51,653 nucleotides of DNA, taken from Rhodoblastus sp964425315. Its GTDB lineage: Bacteria > Pseudomonadota > Alphaproteobacteria > Rhizobiales > Beijerinckiaceae. The stretch lies in contig CAYRNB010000008.1 of the NCBI GenBank assembly GCA_964425315.1, positions 1-51,653 on the forward strand. The letters are read 5' to 3'. The position numbers were made by a program, and so were the translations under genes. Shown here piece after piece: positions 25,201-33,551 of this stretch. The notes beneath the pieces are model-generated. The model saw only the letters and a list, made by a program, of their open reading frames with translations. It did not search any database and was not told where the DNA came from. Numbering within the stretch: position 1 is the stretch's first letter; every line of letters begins with the position of its first letter.

Positions 25201-27819
25201 ATGGACGAAATGCTCAAGGAATTTCTGGCGGAATCGGACGAGCAGATTGAGGCGGCGAGCGCGCAAATCGTCGCTTTCGAGCGCAATCCCGAAGACGCCG
25301 CCCTGATCGCCAGCATTTTTCGGCTGGTGCACACGATCAAGGGAACCTGCGGCTTTCTTAATCTCAACCGATTGCAGCAGCTGACTCATGCCGCCGAAAA
25401 CCTGATCGGCGCGTTGCGCGAGGGCGCGCAAGCCACGCCGGAAGTCGTCTCCGCCATTCTCGCGGCGGTCGATCGCGTCAAGGAGATGCTGGAGGAGCTG
25501 GAGGAACACGGCGAGGAGGTCCAAGGCGACGATTCCGACCTCATCAAGCTGCTCGAAACCCATGTCGCGGCGTGCCAGAAATCGCTCGCCGGAGAGGCCG
25601 AGCCGGCCGCGCCGGAGCCGAACGCGGCCGTGAAGGAGACCGCTGCGCAGAAAAAGGTCGAGGAAGAACGCCCCGCGGATCCTCCTGCGGCCCCCCGCCC
25701 GAGTGCAACCTCCGCGCCTGCGCCCAAAACGCCTGTCCCGGGCGCCGAGCCGTCCGAACCGGCTCAGGGCAAGCGCGTCGAGACCATCCGCATCAATCTC
25801 AACACGCTCGAGCGCATCATGCAGCTCGTGTCGGAACTGGTGCTCACCCGCAATCAGCTGATCGAACTCACCCGCCACAAGGAGGACGACGCTCTCAAAA
25901 CGCCGCTGCAGCGTCTCTCCGCCATGACGACGGATCTGCAGGACGCGGTGATGCGCGCGCGCATGCAGCCGGTGGAGCGCGTTTTCGCCAATCTGCCGCG
26001 CATGATTCGCGATCTCGCCAACGATCTGCGCAAAAAGATCGATCTGGTCACCGAGGGCGCCGACACCGAACTCGATCGCCAGCTGATCGACCTCATTCGC
26101 GATCCTCTGACCCACCTTGTGCGCAATTGCGCCGACCACGGAATCGAATCGCCGGAGGAGCGCCTTCGCGCGGGCAAGCCGGCGGCCGGCGTAATCCGCG
26201 TGGCGGCCTCGCACGAGGCGGGCCAGATCACGATTGAGATCAGCGACGACGGCCGCGGCCTCGATATTCATAAGATCAAGGAAAAGGCGCTGGCGCGCGG
26301 GCTTGCGACCCCACAGCAGCTTGAGGGGATGAGCGACGAGGACATTTATCGCTTCATTTTCGCGCCCGGCTTTTCCACCGCCGAATCCGTAACAAATGTC
26401 TCCGGGCGCGGCGTCGGCATGGATGTGGTGCGCGAGAACATTCAGGCGATCGGCGGCTCGGTCGCCCTATCGTCGGCGCCGGGAAAAGGCTCCCGCTTCG
26501 CGCTGAAAATTCCGCTGACTCTCGCGATAGCGCCGGCGCTCATCGTCGAGGCGAGCGGCCAGCGCTTCGCCCTGCCGCAGCATTCGGTGGTCGAGGCGGT
26601 GGGCCTCAACAGCGGCGAACAAAAAATCGAACTCGTTCAGGGGTCGAAAATCCTGCAGTTGCGGGAGGCGGTCCTGCCGATCGGCTGCCTCGCCGAACTG
26701 CTTGACCTCGATCCGCCGACGGAACCGGTCGCAGAACCGGAGCAATTGGCGGTCATCATGCGCGTCGGCGCGCATTCCTTCGGCATCACCGTCGACGCTG
26801 TGACCGACGTGCAGGAGATCGTGGTCAAGCCGATGGGCGGATCGCTCGCCCATCTTTCCGCCTTCTCCGGCCATACGATTTTGGGCGACGGCTCGGTGGT
26901 CCTCATTCTCGATCCCAACGGAATCTCCGCGGCGCTCGGTCTCGAGCAGAGGCGCGAGACCACGACGGCGAGCGGCGACGCCGACAGGTCGCCTTCTTCC
27001 GACAAGACGCGGCTGGTCCATTTCCGCGCCGGCGCCGGCGTCGACAAGGTTCTGCCTCTTTCGAACATCGCGCGTATCGAAACCGTTTCGTCCGACCGCA
27101 TCGAAATCGCCAATGGCATGATGCTGACGCATCATCAGGGGCGGCTCATGCCGATCGTCGCCGCCGGCCAGGAGGTGATGGTGAAGGAAGGCGACAATAC
27201 AGTCTTTGTCATTTCGCCGGACGGCGAGCCATTCGGCCTGCTCGTGGACAGCATCGTCGACATTATCGAGGAGCGGCTCGATGTCGAAATCGGCGCGCAA
27301 TCGCCGGGGATCATCGGCGCCGCCGAGATCAACGGCAAGGTCGTCGAACTGCTCGACATCGCCTATTTCGTTGAAGGCCTGCGGCCGGAACAGGAGCCGC
27401 CCACGGACCGCAAGAATCGCCTGTTGCTTGTCGACGACGCGGCCTTTTTCCGCGACATGCTCGCGGCGACGCTGCAGGCCGCCGGCTATGAAATCGTCAA
27501 GGTCGGAACAGGCGCGCAGGCGATCGCCGCCTTCGGGCGGGATGCGGGATTCGACGTGCTGCTGATCGATGTGAAATTACCCGACATGAGCGGCTTCGAA
27601 CTCGCAGGGCGTCTGCGCGGGGCCGGCGCGCGCGCGGCGATGATCGCCCTCGCCCCTTACGCTACGCGCGAGATTTCGCGCGCCGCCGGCGCCGCCGGAA
27701 TGGAGGCGGCAGTCGGCAAATTCCAGCGCGGCCAGATGCTCGATCTGATCCGCTCCTGCATTGAGCGGGGCGATCAAGAGGCCGGGGCGCCGGATTTCAC
27801 AGACGGAGCCGCGGCATGA
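25201..27819 (+). CDS. cheA: Chemotaxis histidine kinase CheA with C-terminal receiver
   Basis: An 872-residue hybrid kinase. The Hpt domain comes first with phospho-His H44 (LVHTIKGTCG). A Pro/Ala linker (~130-190) takes the place of a clear P2 domain. Then come the dimerisation helices (LNTLERIMQLVSELVLTRN), the ATPase domain with N box (HLVRNCADHGIES) and G boxes (SDDGRGLD, GRGVGMDVVRENI), and two CheW-like domains in tandem (about 445-580 and 605-735). A receiver from ~740 has acceptor D790 (LLIDVKLPDMSG). The extra CheW-like unit and the receiver make it longer than the enteric enzyme; the receiver may act as a phosphate sink or an internal brake. cheW overlaps its stop (ATGA). Confidence 0.96.
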   Translation: MDEMLKEFLAESDEQIEAASAQIVAFERNPEDAALIASIFRLVHTIKGTCGFLNLNRLQQLTHAAENLIGALREGAQATPEVVSAILAAVDRVKEMLEELEEHGEEVQGDDSDLIKLLETHVAACQKSLAGEAEPAAPEPNAAVKETAAQKKVEEERPADPPAAPRPSATSAPAPKTPVPGAEPSEPAQGKRVETIRINLNTLERIMQLVSELVLTRNQLIELTRHKEDDALKTPLQRLSAMTTDLQDAVMRARMQPVERVFANLPRMIRDLANDLRKKIDLVTEGADTELDRQLIDLIRDPLTHLVRNCADHGIESPEERLRAGKPAAGVIRVAASHEAGQITIEISDDGRGLDIHKIKEKALARGLATPQQLEGMSDEDIYRFIFAPGFSTAESVTNVSGRGVGMDVVRENIQAIGGSVALSSAPGKGSRFALKIPLTLAIAPALIVEASGQRFALPQHSVVEAVGLNSGEQKIELVQGSKILQLREAVLPIGCLAELLDLDPPTEPVAEPEQLAVIMRVGAHSFGITVDAVTDVQEIVVKPMGGSLAHLSAFSGHTILGDGSVVLILDPNGISAALGLEQRRETTTASGDADRSPSSDKTRLVHFRAGAGVDKVLPLSNIARIETVSSDRIEIANGMMLTHHQGRLMPIVAAGQEVMVKEGDNTVFVISPDGEPFGLLVDSIVDIIEERLDVEIGAQSPGIIGAAEINGKVVELLDIAYFVEGLRPEQEPPTDRKNRLLLVDDAAFFRDMLAATLQAAGYEIVKVGTGAQAIAAFGRDAGFDVLLIDVKLPDMSGFELAGRLRGAGARAAMIALAPYATREISRAAGAAGMEAAVGKFQRGQMLDLIRSCIERGDQEAGAPDFTDGAAA

Positions 27820-28301
27820 CGCACGAGCCTTCGAACAGGATCACCGAGGCGGTCCACACGCCGGGCGCCGCGCTCGACGGCTATTTTTCGATCACGGTGG
27901 AGGGCGACGCGTTCGGTTTGCCCGTGACGCAGGTGCAGACGATTTTCCGCATCGGGTCGGTGACGCGGGCGCCGGGAGGCCCTCGCGACATCGTTGGTCT
28001 GGTCAATCTGCGCGGCAAGATCGTCACCGCCGTCAGCCTGCGTCGGCGGCTGGGCTTGACTCCGGAACCGGGCGGCCCCGGCGCGCTCGCCATTGGCGTG
28101 GAGCATCGGGGTGAAGCCTTCGCCCTGCTCGTCGACGAAGTCGGCGACGTGCTGACGCTGACGGTGGAGAACGCGATCGCGCCGCCGCCGCATATCGGCA
28201 AGCGCAGAGCGAAATTCGCCGCGGGCTATCACCGGATCGGCGGACGCATCCTGCCGCTTCTCAACATCGACGCGGTCTTCGATTTCAGCGAGGACAGATG
28301 A
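27816..28301 (+). CDS. cheW: Chemotaxis coupling protein CheW
   Basis: A 161-residue adaptor linking receptors to CheA. The CheW fold is recognisable from FSITVEGDAFGLPVTQVQTI, then IVGLVNLRGKIVTAVSLRRR, and IGGRILPLLNIDAVFDFSED at the C-terminus. Its ATG overlaps the cheA stop by four bases. cheY follows after 41 bases. Confidence 0.95.
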   Translation: MTHEPSNRITEAVHTPGAALDGYFSITVEGDAFGLPVTQVQTIFRIGSVTRAPGGPRDIVGLVNLRGKIVTAVSLRRRLGLTPEPGGPGALAIGVEHRGEAFALLVDEVGDVLTLTVENAIAPPPHIGKRRAKFAAGYHRIGGRILPLLNIDAVFDFSEDR

Positions 28302-28342
28302 ACAGCCGCCAGCCGCAAGGCGCATCAAGTGCAAGGAGCTGA

Positions 28343-28711
<369 letters not shown>

Positions 28712-28799
28712 AGGACCGCGAAATCTGAGCGTTTTACGCGTGGGAGCGTCCTGGTCGATTCCCGCGCGCCGCGTCGCGTTGGTGAAAGAGTTTTCCGTC

Positions 28800-29654
28800 A
28801 TGTCCCAGGCCTTTGCCGCCTTGCAGTCCTTTCTCCTGAAATCGTCCGGCCTGGCGCTGGAGCGGGAGAAGCAATATCTCGTCGAGGCGAGGCTTACGCC
28901 GGTCATCCAGCAGGCTGGACTCAGCGGCTTGGGCGAACTCGTCGCCCGCGTCGAAAGGGACCGCGCCCTCGGCAGGCGGGTGACGGAGGCGATGACCGTC
29001 AATGAAACCTTCTTCTTTCGTGATCGTCAGCCATTTGAAGGCTTTCGTGGCGTCATCCTCCCGGAGCTTTTGAAGGCGCGCGCCACAACGCGGCGGATTC
29101 GCATCTGGTCGGCGGCCTGTTCGACCGGCCAGGAGCCGTATTCGCTCGCCATGATTCTCGACGAGGAGGCGCGCAGATTGATTGGCTGGACCGTCGAAAT
29201 CATCGCGACCGACATTGCCGAAAGCGTCTTGAAGAAAGCCAAAGAGGGCGTCTACTCCCATTTCGAGGCGCAGCGCGGCGTGCCTATGACGCATCTGGTC
29301 CGCTATTTCACCAAGCGCAAGGACCAGTGGGCGCTCAATCAGAACATTCGCGCGCGCGTCGATTTCCGGCAGCAGAATCTGATGAGCGACTTCTCGCATC
29401 TCGGCCAGTTCGACGTGATATTCTGCCGCAATGTGCTGATCTATTTTGCTCCCGAACAAAAACGCGACGTGTTGCGCCGCGTCGCGCAACGCCTTGCGCC
29501 GGACGGCTATCTCGTTCTCGGCGCCGCCGAAAGCGCTATCGGCTATTCCAACGAATTCAAGGCGCATCCGGACAATCGCGTGATCCTAACGCGCGTTCCG
29601 CCGGCTTTGGGGACGCCATTTCCGGCCGCTCTGGCGCGCAATGTTTCGCTGTGA
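28800..29654 (+). CDS. cheR: Chemotaxis protein methyltransferase CheR
   Basis: A 284-residue enzyme that methylates receptor glutamates using SAM. The N-terminal helical domain begins MSQAFAALQSFLLKSSGLAL. The SAM domain contains RIWSAACSTGQEPYSLAM, and FCRNVLIYF occurs near residue 205. The ATG at 28800 was chosen because CheR starts at this conserved segment and GAAAGAG lies upstream; the longer frame from 28740 adds 20 unrelated residues. Its antagonist cheB is on the other strand at 23259. Confidence 0.95.
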   Translation: MSQAFAALQSFLLKSSGLALEREKQYLVEARLTPVIQQAGLSGLGELVARVERDRALGRRVTEAMTVNETFFFRDRQPFEGFRGVILPELLKARATTRRIRIWSAACSTGQEPYSLAMILDEEARRLIGWTVEIIATDIAESVLKKAKEGVYSHFEAQRGVPMTHLVRYFTKRKDQWALNQNIRARVDFRQQNLMSDFSHLGQFDVIFCRNVLIYFAPEQKRDVLRRVAQRLAPDGYLVLGAAESAIGYSNEFKAHPDNRVILTRVPPALGTPFPAALARNVSL

Positions 29655-29747
29655 CCGCCACGTCAGTTTGAGACAAGCCCGTTCGACAAAATAAGAAGTC
29701 GAGCCTGCCGGCGACGACCGCCCGCAGCCGCAGGGAGTCGTCATCAA

Positions 29748-30959
29748 ATGAGCGCCACGCCGCAACGCGCCGTCGAAGCAGAAGCGAAAAATACGCTTCC
29801 GCTCATCGGCCTCGCCACTTTGACTCGCGCGGCCATGCGTGGCGAGGATCTCGGCGCGATCGCGCGAAAATTGCTGGCGCGCCTCGCCGCCGATCCGCTC
29901 GACGCCGCGGCCTCTCTCGATCTTTCGATTATCGAGCAATTGCTCGGCGCGGGCGCCAATCGCGCCGTGCTCCAGGCGAAGGCGCTGCAATTACGTCGCA
30001 TCTATTCGGCGACGCCTGGCGAGGCGGCGGCGCCGGTCCTCCTCGTTCTGCTGGCCGCCGGCGATTTCATGGCCAATACGCCGATCGAGTTTCTGCTCGA
30101 GGGGACGAAAATGCGGGTGGACTATTTTTATGTCGACGCCGACATGGACATTCTCGCCGCCGCGCCGACGCATGACGCCGCATTCGTCGCCGTCGCCGAA
30201 TCGCAGGCGAACCAGGCCGTTCTCGCCGCGATCGCGCGCGCCGCCCGGCGCTGGCCGCGACCGCTTTTCAATTGCCCCGAAACGATCGCGCGCCTGACGC
30301 GTGACGGCGCCTGGCGTCTGCTGCACGACGCCGAGGGCGTGACCTATCCGCGCAACAAGCGTTTCTCGCGCCAGGAAATTTTCGTCGGGGCAAGGGAGTT
30401 TGAATTTCCCTTCATCCTGCGCCCGCTCGATTCGCACGCCGGCTCCGGCTTGGAGAAAATCGAAAACGAATCGGCGTTGGCCGACTATCTGCGAAAACAT
30501 GAGGCAGAGACGTTCTACGCCGCGCCTTTCGTGGATTATCGCGGGTCCGACCGGCTGTTTCGCAAAATGCGCATAGCGTTTGTCGATGGCGAGCCCTTTC
30601 CTGTCCATCTGGCGATTTCGCCGCGTTGGATGATTCATTACCTCAACGCCGACATGAGCGACAATGCCGCCCATCGCGTCGAAGAGGCGCATTGGATGGA
30701 AAATTTCGCCGAATTCTGCCGGCGCCACGACCGCGCCTTCGCCTCCATTCGCGAGCGGCTCGGCCTCGATTATTTTCTCATCGACTGCGCCGAATGCGGC
30801 GACGATTCCCTGCTGATCTTCGAGGTCGGCTCGGCCATGATCGCGCACGACCTCGATTGCCCGCAAACCTTTCCCTACAAATCCGCTCCGATGCGCCGTC
30901 TGTTCGCAGCCTTTCAAACCATGATTCTTTCTCGCGCCAAGCCAGTGGCGCCAGCCTGA
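29748..30959 (+). CDS. ATP-grasp (RimK-like) protein between cheR and flgB
   Basis: A 403-residue protein. Residues ~175-385 look like an ATP-grasp ligase. A nucleotide-loop segment (FILRPLDSHAGSGLEKIEN, 222-240) and a C-terminal acidic metal site (DYFLIDCAECGDDSLLIFEV, 341-360, then GSAMIAHDLD) fit the family. Such enzymes join a carboxylate, as acyl phosphate, to an amine or thiol. The N-terminal ~110 residues are helical and repeat-like, with no clear name. No membrane or signal segment is seen. It sits in the middle of the chemotaxis-to-rod run, 93 bases after cheR, and its stop is 53 bases before the flgB TTG start. The substrate is unknown. Confidence 0.8.
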   Translation: MSATPQRAVEAEAKNTLPLIGLATLTRAAMRGEDLGAIARKLLARLAADPLDAAASLDLSIIEQLLGAGANRAVLQAKALQLRRIYSATPGEAAAPVLLVLLAAGDFMANTPIEFLLEGTKMRVDYFYVDADMDILAAAPTHDAAFVAVAESQANQAVLAAIARAARRWPRPLFNCPETIARLTRDGAWRLLHDAEGVTYPRNKRFSRQEIFVGAREFEFPFILRPLDSHAGSGLEKIENESALADYLRKHEAETFYAAPFVDYRGSDRLFRKMRIAFVDGEPFPVHLAISPRWMIHYLNADMSDNAAHRVEEAHWMENFAEFCRRHDRAFASIRERLGLDYFLIDCAECGDDSLLIFEVGSAMIAHDLDCPQTFPYKSAPMRRLFAAFQTMILSRAKPVAPA

Positions 30960-31012
30960 GGCAAGATTGCTCTTCTACGCTTGGCGCGTCGATTTCATTG
31001 GAGGACAAGAAA

Positions 31013-31393
31013 TTGCGACCTCTGGCGCTGTTTTCCCTCGCCACGCAGGAGGCGAACTGGCTTTCGGCGCGCGAGGCCACCATCGCCTCCAATGTCGCCA
31101 ACGCCAATACGCCCGGCTATCAGGCCGAGGACGTGCAGCCGTTTTCCGCCGTTATGTCGCATCTGCAATTGACCATGGCGACCGACCAGCCGGGCCAGAT
31201 GCAATCGCCGATGGCGAGCGGGGAGAAGATCAACGTCAAGCCGAGCGACAGTTGGGAAACGGTCTATTCGGGCAATTCGGTCGATCTCGAACAGGAGATG
31301 ATGAAGGCGGGCGACGTCAGCCGCGCGCATGCGCTCAATGTCAGCATAGTGCGCGCCTTTCAGAAAATGCTTCTCGACGCGGTGAAGGGTTGA
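31013..31393 (+). CDS. flgB: Flagellar proximal rod protein FlgB (TTG start)
   Basis: A 126-residue rod protein. The reading frame stays open upstream into the ATP-grasp gene, which hides the true start. A TTG at 31013 with GGAGG at 31000-31004, eight bases away, gives a normal FlgB beginning MRPLALFSLATQEANWLSAR. The motif TIASNVANANTPGYQAEDVQ and the C-terminal helix VSRAHALNVSIVRAFQKML are diagnostic. flgC follows after two bases. Confidence 0.92.
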   Translation: MRPLALFSLATQEANWLSAREATIASNVANANTPGYQAEDVQPFSAVMSHLQLTMATDQPGQMQSPMASGEKINVKPSDSWETVYSGNSVDLEQEMMKAGDVSRAHALNVSIVRAFQKMLLDAVKG

Positions 31394-31395
31394 AC

Positions 31396-31815
31396 ATGGC
31401 TATAGATCCACTGTCCGCATCTTTGCGCGTCGCCGGCGCCGGACTGGAGGCGCAATCGACGCGCCTGCGCGTCGTCGCCGAAAATATCGCGAACGCCCAG
31501 TCGACCGGCGCCTATCCCGGCGCGGACCCCTATGTGCGCCGAACCGTCACTTTCGAAAGCGAATACGATCGCGCCAGCGGCGAGAATCTGGTCAAGGTGA
31601 AATCCATCGGCCTCGATCATTCGCCCTTCCGCATCGAGCACATGCCGGGCAATCCGGCGGCCGACGCCAAAGGCAATGTCAAGATGCCCAATGTCAATCT
31701 TCTGTTCGAAATGGCCGACATGCGCGAAGCCAACCGATCCTACGAAGCCGATCTTCAAGTCGTGAAACAAACGCGCGCGATGATCTCCCAGACGATAGAC
31801 CTGATGAGGACGTGA
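31396..31815 (+). CDS. flgC: Flagellar proximal rod protein FlgC
   Basis: A 139-residue rod subunit. It begins MAIDPLSASLRVAGAGLEAQ with the motif VVAENIANAQSTGAYPGADP and ends with EADLQVVKQTRAMISQTIDL, both typical of FlgC. The same frame is open far upstream, but homology starts at this ATG, two bases after the flgB stop. fliE comes next with its ATG two bases after the stop. Confidence 0.94.
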   Translation: MAIDPLSASLRVAGAGLEAQSTRLRVVAENIANAQSTGAYPGADPYVRRTVTFESEYDRASGENLVKVKSIGLDHSPFRIEHMPGNPAADAKGNVKMPNVNLLFEMADMREANRSYEADLQVVKQTRAMISQTIDLMRT

Positions 31816-31817
31816 TC

Positions 31818-32120
31818 ATGATTGGAGCCTTGCTGCCTCTTGCGGCCGACGCCGTTCAAACCCTGGCCTCCGCGCTCCCCAAACCCGCCGCCGCAACCAA
31901 TGGCCCGGATTTCAGCCAGGCCATGGCGCAGGCGGCGAGCGATGCGTTGAAAACGATGAAGACAGCGGAGACGACCTCGACGGCGGGGCTCGAAGGCAAG
32001 GCGAGCCTGCAGCAGGTGGTGGACAGCGTCATGGCTGCGGAGCGCACACTGCAGACGGTCCTGGCGATAAGGGACAAAGCGGTCTCCGCCTATCAGCAGA
32101 TAAGCCAGATGCAGATTTGA
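31818..32120 (+). CDS. fliE: Flagellar hook-basal body protein FliE
   Basis: A 100-residue protein joining the MS ring to the rod. The C-terminal half (GKASLQQVVDSVMAAERTLQ, then AIRDKAVSAYQQISQMQI) carries the FliE signature. ATG at 31818 is used; a GTG two codons earlier overlaps the flgC stop and is also possible. It is followed by a 168-base gap rich in palindromes before flgG. Confidence 0.94.
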   Translation: MIGALLPLAADAVQTLASALPKPAAATNGPDFSQAMAQAASDALKTMKTAETTSTAGLEGKASLQQVVDSVMAAERTLQTVLAIRDKAVSAYQQISQMQI

Positions 32121-32128
32121 TTGCTAAT

Positions 32129-32154
32129 ACCGGTTCTCGTCGGAGAGCACCGGT
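32129..32154. repeat. Imperfect inverted repeat (hairpin A) downstream of fliE
   Basis: The arms ACCGGT (32129-32134 and 32149-32154) plus TCTC/GAGA (32135-32138 and 32143-32146) form a stem with a GTCG loop and a two-base bulge. It is the first of several palindromes in the fliE-flgG gap. There is no U-run after it, so it is not a standard intrinsic terminator. Confidence 0.6.
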
Positions 32155-32175
32155 TAGGAGCGAACGCGACCAAGA

Positions 32176-32207
32176 GGGCGTCTTTAGACGCCCGCCATAT
32201 GGCGGGC
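32176..32207. repeat. Two overlapping perfect palindromes (hairpins B and C)
   Basis: GGGCGTC-TTTA-GACGCCC (32176-32193) and GCCCGCCATATGGCGGGC (32190-32207) share four bases, so the two hairpins compete in full length. Neither is followed by a U-run. They lie in the fliE-flgG gap. Confidence 0.7.
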
Positions 32208-32226
32208 TATGGCTGATGCGAGGGAT

Positions 32227-32256
32227 TCGTTGATCGCGACGGGTCGCGATCAACGA
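32227..32256. repeat. Perfect 14-base inverted repeat (hairpin D) upstream of flgG
   Basis: TCGTTGATCGCGAC at 32227-32240 is followed after two bases by its exact reverse complement at 32243-32256. It ends 32 bases before the flgG ATG. A stem this long would be very stable in RNA. Only ATTTC follows, so termination is doubtful; a processing or stability element, or part of a dispersed palindromic repeat, is more likely. Confidence 0.75.
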
Positions 32257-32288
32257 GATTTCACAAAAAGCCCGCGAAGGAGTAGAAA

Positions 32289-33086
32289 ATGCCGATGAGA
32301 GCGCTCGCCATTGCGGCGACGGGCATGAACGCCCAGACGCAAAATCTGGACGTCATCGCCAACAATATCGCCAATATCAACACCACCGCCTTCAAGCGCT
32401 CGCGCGCGGAATTCACCGATCTCATCTACCAGGCGGAGCGGTTGCAGGGCGTCTCCAGTCGGGGCCAGAATTCGGTGGTGCCGGAAGGCGCGCAGATTGG
32501 CCTCGGCGTGCGCACCGCCGCGATTCGTCCGCTCGAAATCCAGGGCTCGCTGACCAATACCGGCAACCAGCTCGACCTGGCGATCAGCGGGCGCGGCTGG
32601 TTCCAGGTGACTTCGCCGGGCGGCGAGATTCTTTACACGCGCGCCGGCTCCTTCAGCACCAACGCCAATGGGCAGATCGTCACCGCCGACGGCTATCAGC
32701 TCAATCCGCAAATCGTCGTGCCAAAAAACACTACGGCGATCAACATCAGCCAGACCGGCATGGTGTCCGCCACAATCGGCGGCCAGACCAATCCGCAGCA
32801 ACTTGGCCAGCTGACGCTGGCGAATTTCGTCAACGAGGCGGGGCTCATGGCGCTCGGCGGCAATTTGTTTCAACCGACCGCCGCCTCGGGTCCGCCGGTG
32901 ACCGGCGTGCCGGGCAATCCCGGCTTCGGCGACATCCATCAGGGTTATCTCGAACAATCGAATGTCGATCCGGTCTCGGAAATCACCAATATGATCGCCG
33001 CGCAACGCGCCTATGAGATGAATTCCAAAGTCGTCGAAGCGGCAAGCTCGATGGCCGGCACTATCGCCAATCTGAGGACCGCATGA
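32289..33086 (+). CDS. flgG: Flagellar distal rod protein FlgG
   Basis: A 265-residue distal rod protein. It begins MPMRALAIAATGMNAQTQNL with VIANNIANINTTAFKRSRAE, has the FlgE/F/G core (LAISGRGWFQVTSPGGEILY) and ends ITNMIAAQRAYEMNSKVVEA. The ATG has an AAGGAG site. Its stop overlaps the flgA start (ATGA). Confidence 0.97.
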   Translation: MPMRALAIAATGMNAQTQNLDVIANNIANINTTAFKRSRAEFTDLIYQAERLQGVSSRGQNSVVPEGAQIGLGVRTAAIRPLEIQGSLTNTGNQLDLAISGRGWFQVTSPGGEILYTRAGSFSTNANGQIVTADGYQLNPQIVVPKNTTAINISQTGMVSATIGGQTNPQQLGQLTLANFVNEAGLMALGGNLFQPTAASGPPVTGVPGNPGFGDIHQGYLEQSNVDPVSEITNMIAAQRAYEMNSKVVEAASSMAGTIANLRTA

Positions 33087-33550
33087 GCGCGGAGCGGCCT
33101 TGGCGCTGGCTCGGCCTCGCTTTGGTCGCGGCGGCATTCGCTGCGCCGGCTGTTGCCGCGTCGCGCAGCCTGCCGGTTCCGGCGGAAGTCATCTATCCCG
33201 GCGAGAAAATCACCGACGCCATGTTGACCGACGCGCCCGTGTCGCAGCTAAGCGAGACGCCCTATGACGCGGTCAGGAGCCGCGCCGCGCTTATCGGCGA
33301 AGTGGCGCGCCGAACCTTGCTGCCGGGGCGGCCGATTGCGTCGATCGCGGTGGAAAAGCCGCGTCTCGTTTCGGTCGGCGCCGAAGTGCGCTTGGTCTAT
33401 CGGCAGGGGGGCTTAAGCATCGCGACCACGGCGCAGGCGCTGCAGAACGGTTGTGCCGGCCAGATCGTGCAGGTGCGCAATCTGGACAGCGGCATAGTGG
33501 TCACCGGCTCGGTGCAGCCGGACGGCTCGGTGCGCGTGAGCGGCGGCTGA
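33083..33550 (+). CDS. flgA: Flagellar P-ring chaperone FlgA
   Basis: A 155-residue periplasmic protein with a signal peptide (about residues 1-28, ending AVAAS). The SAF-like domain (LLPGRPIASIAVEKPRLVSV, then GAEVRLVYRQGGLSI, QALQNGCAGQIVQVRN) matches FlgA. It assists FlgI assembly into the P ring. The gene overlaps flgG by four bases and ends one base before flgI. Confidence 0.94.
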   Translation: MSAERPWRWLGLALVAAAFAAPAVAASRSLPVPAEVIYPGEKITDAMLTDAPVSQLSETPYDAVRSRAALIGEVARRTLLPGRPIASIAVEKPRLVSVGAEVRLVYRQGGLSIATTAQALQNGCAGQIVQVRNLDSGIVVTGSVQPDGSVRVSGG

Positions 33551-33551
33551 A

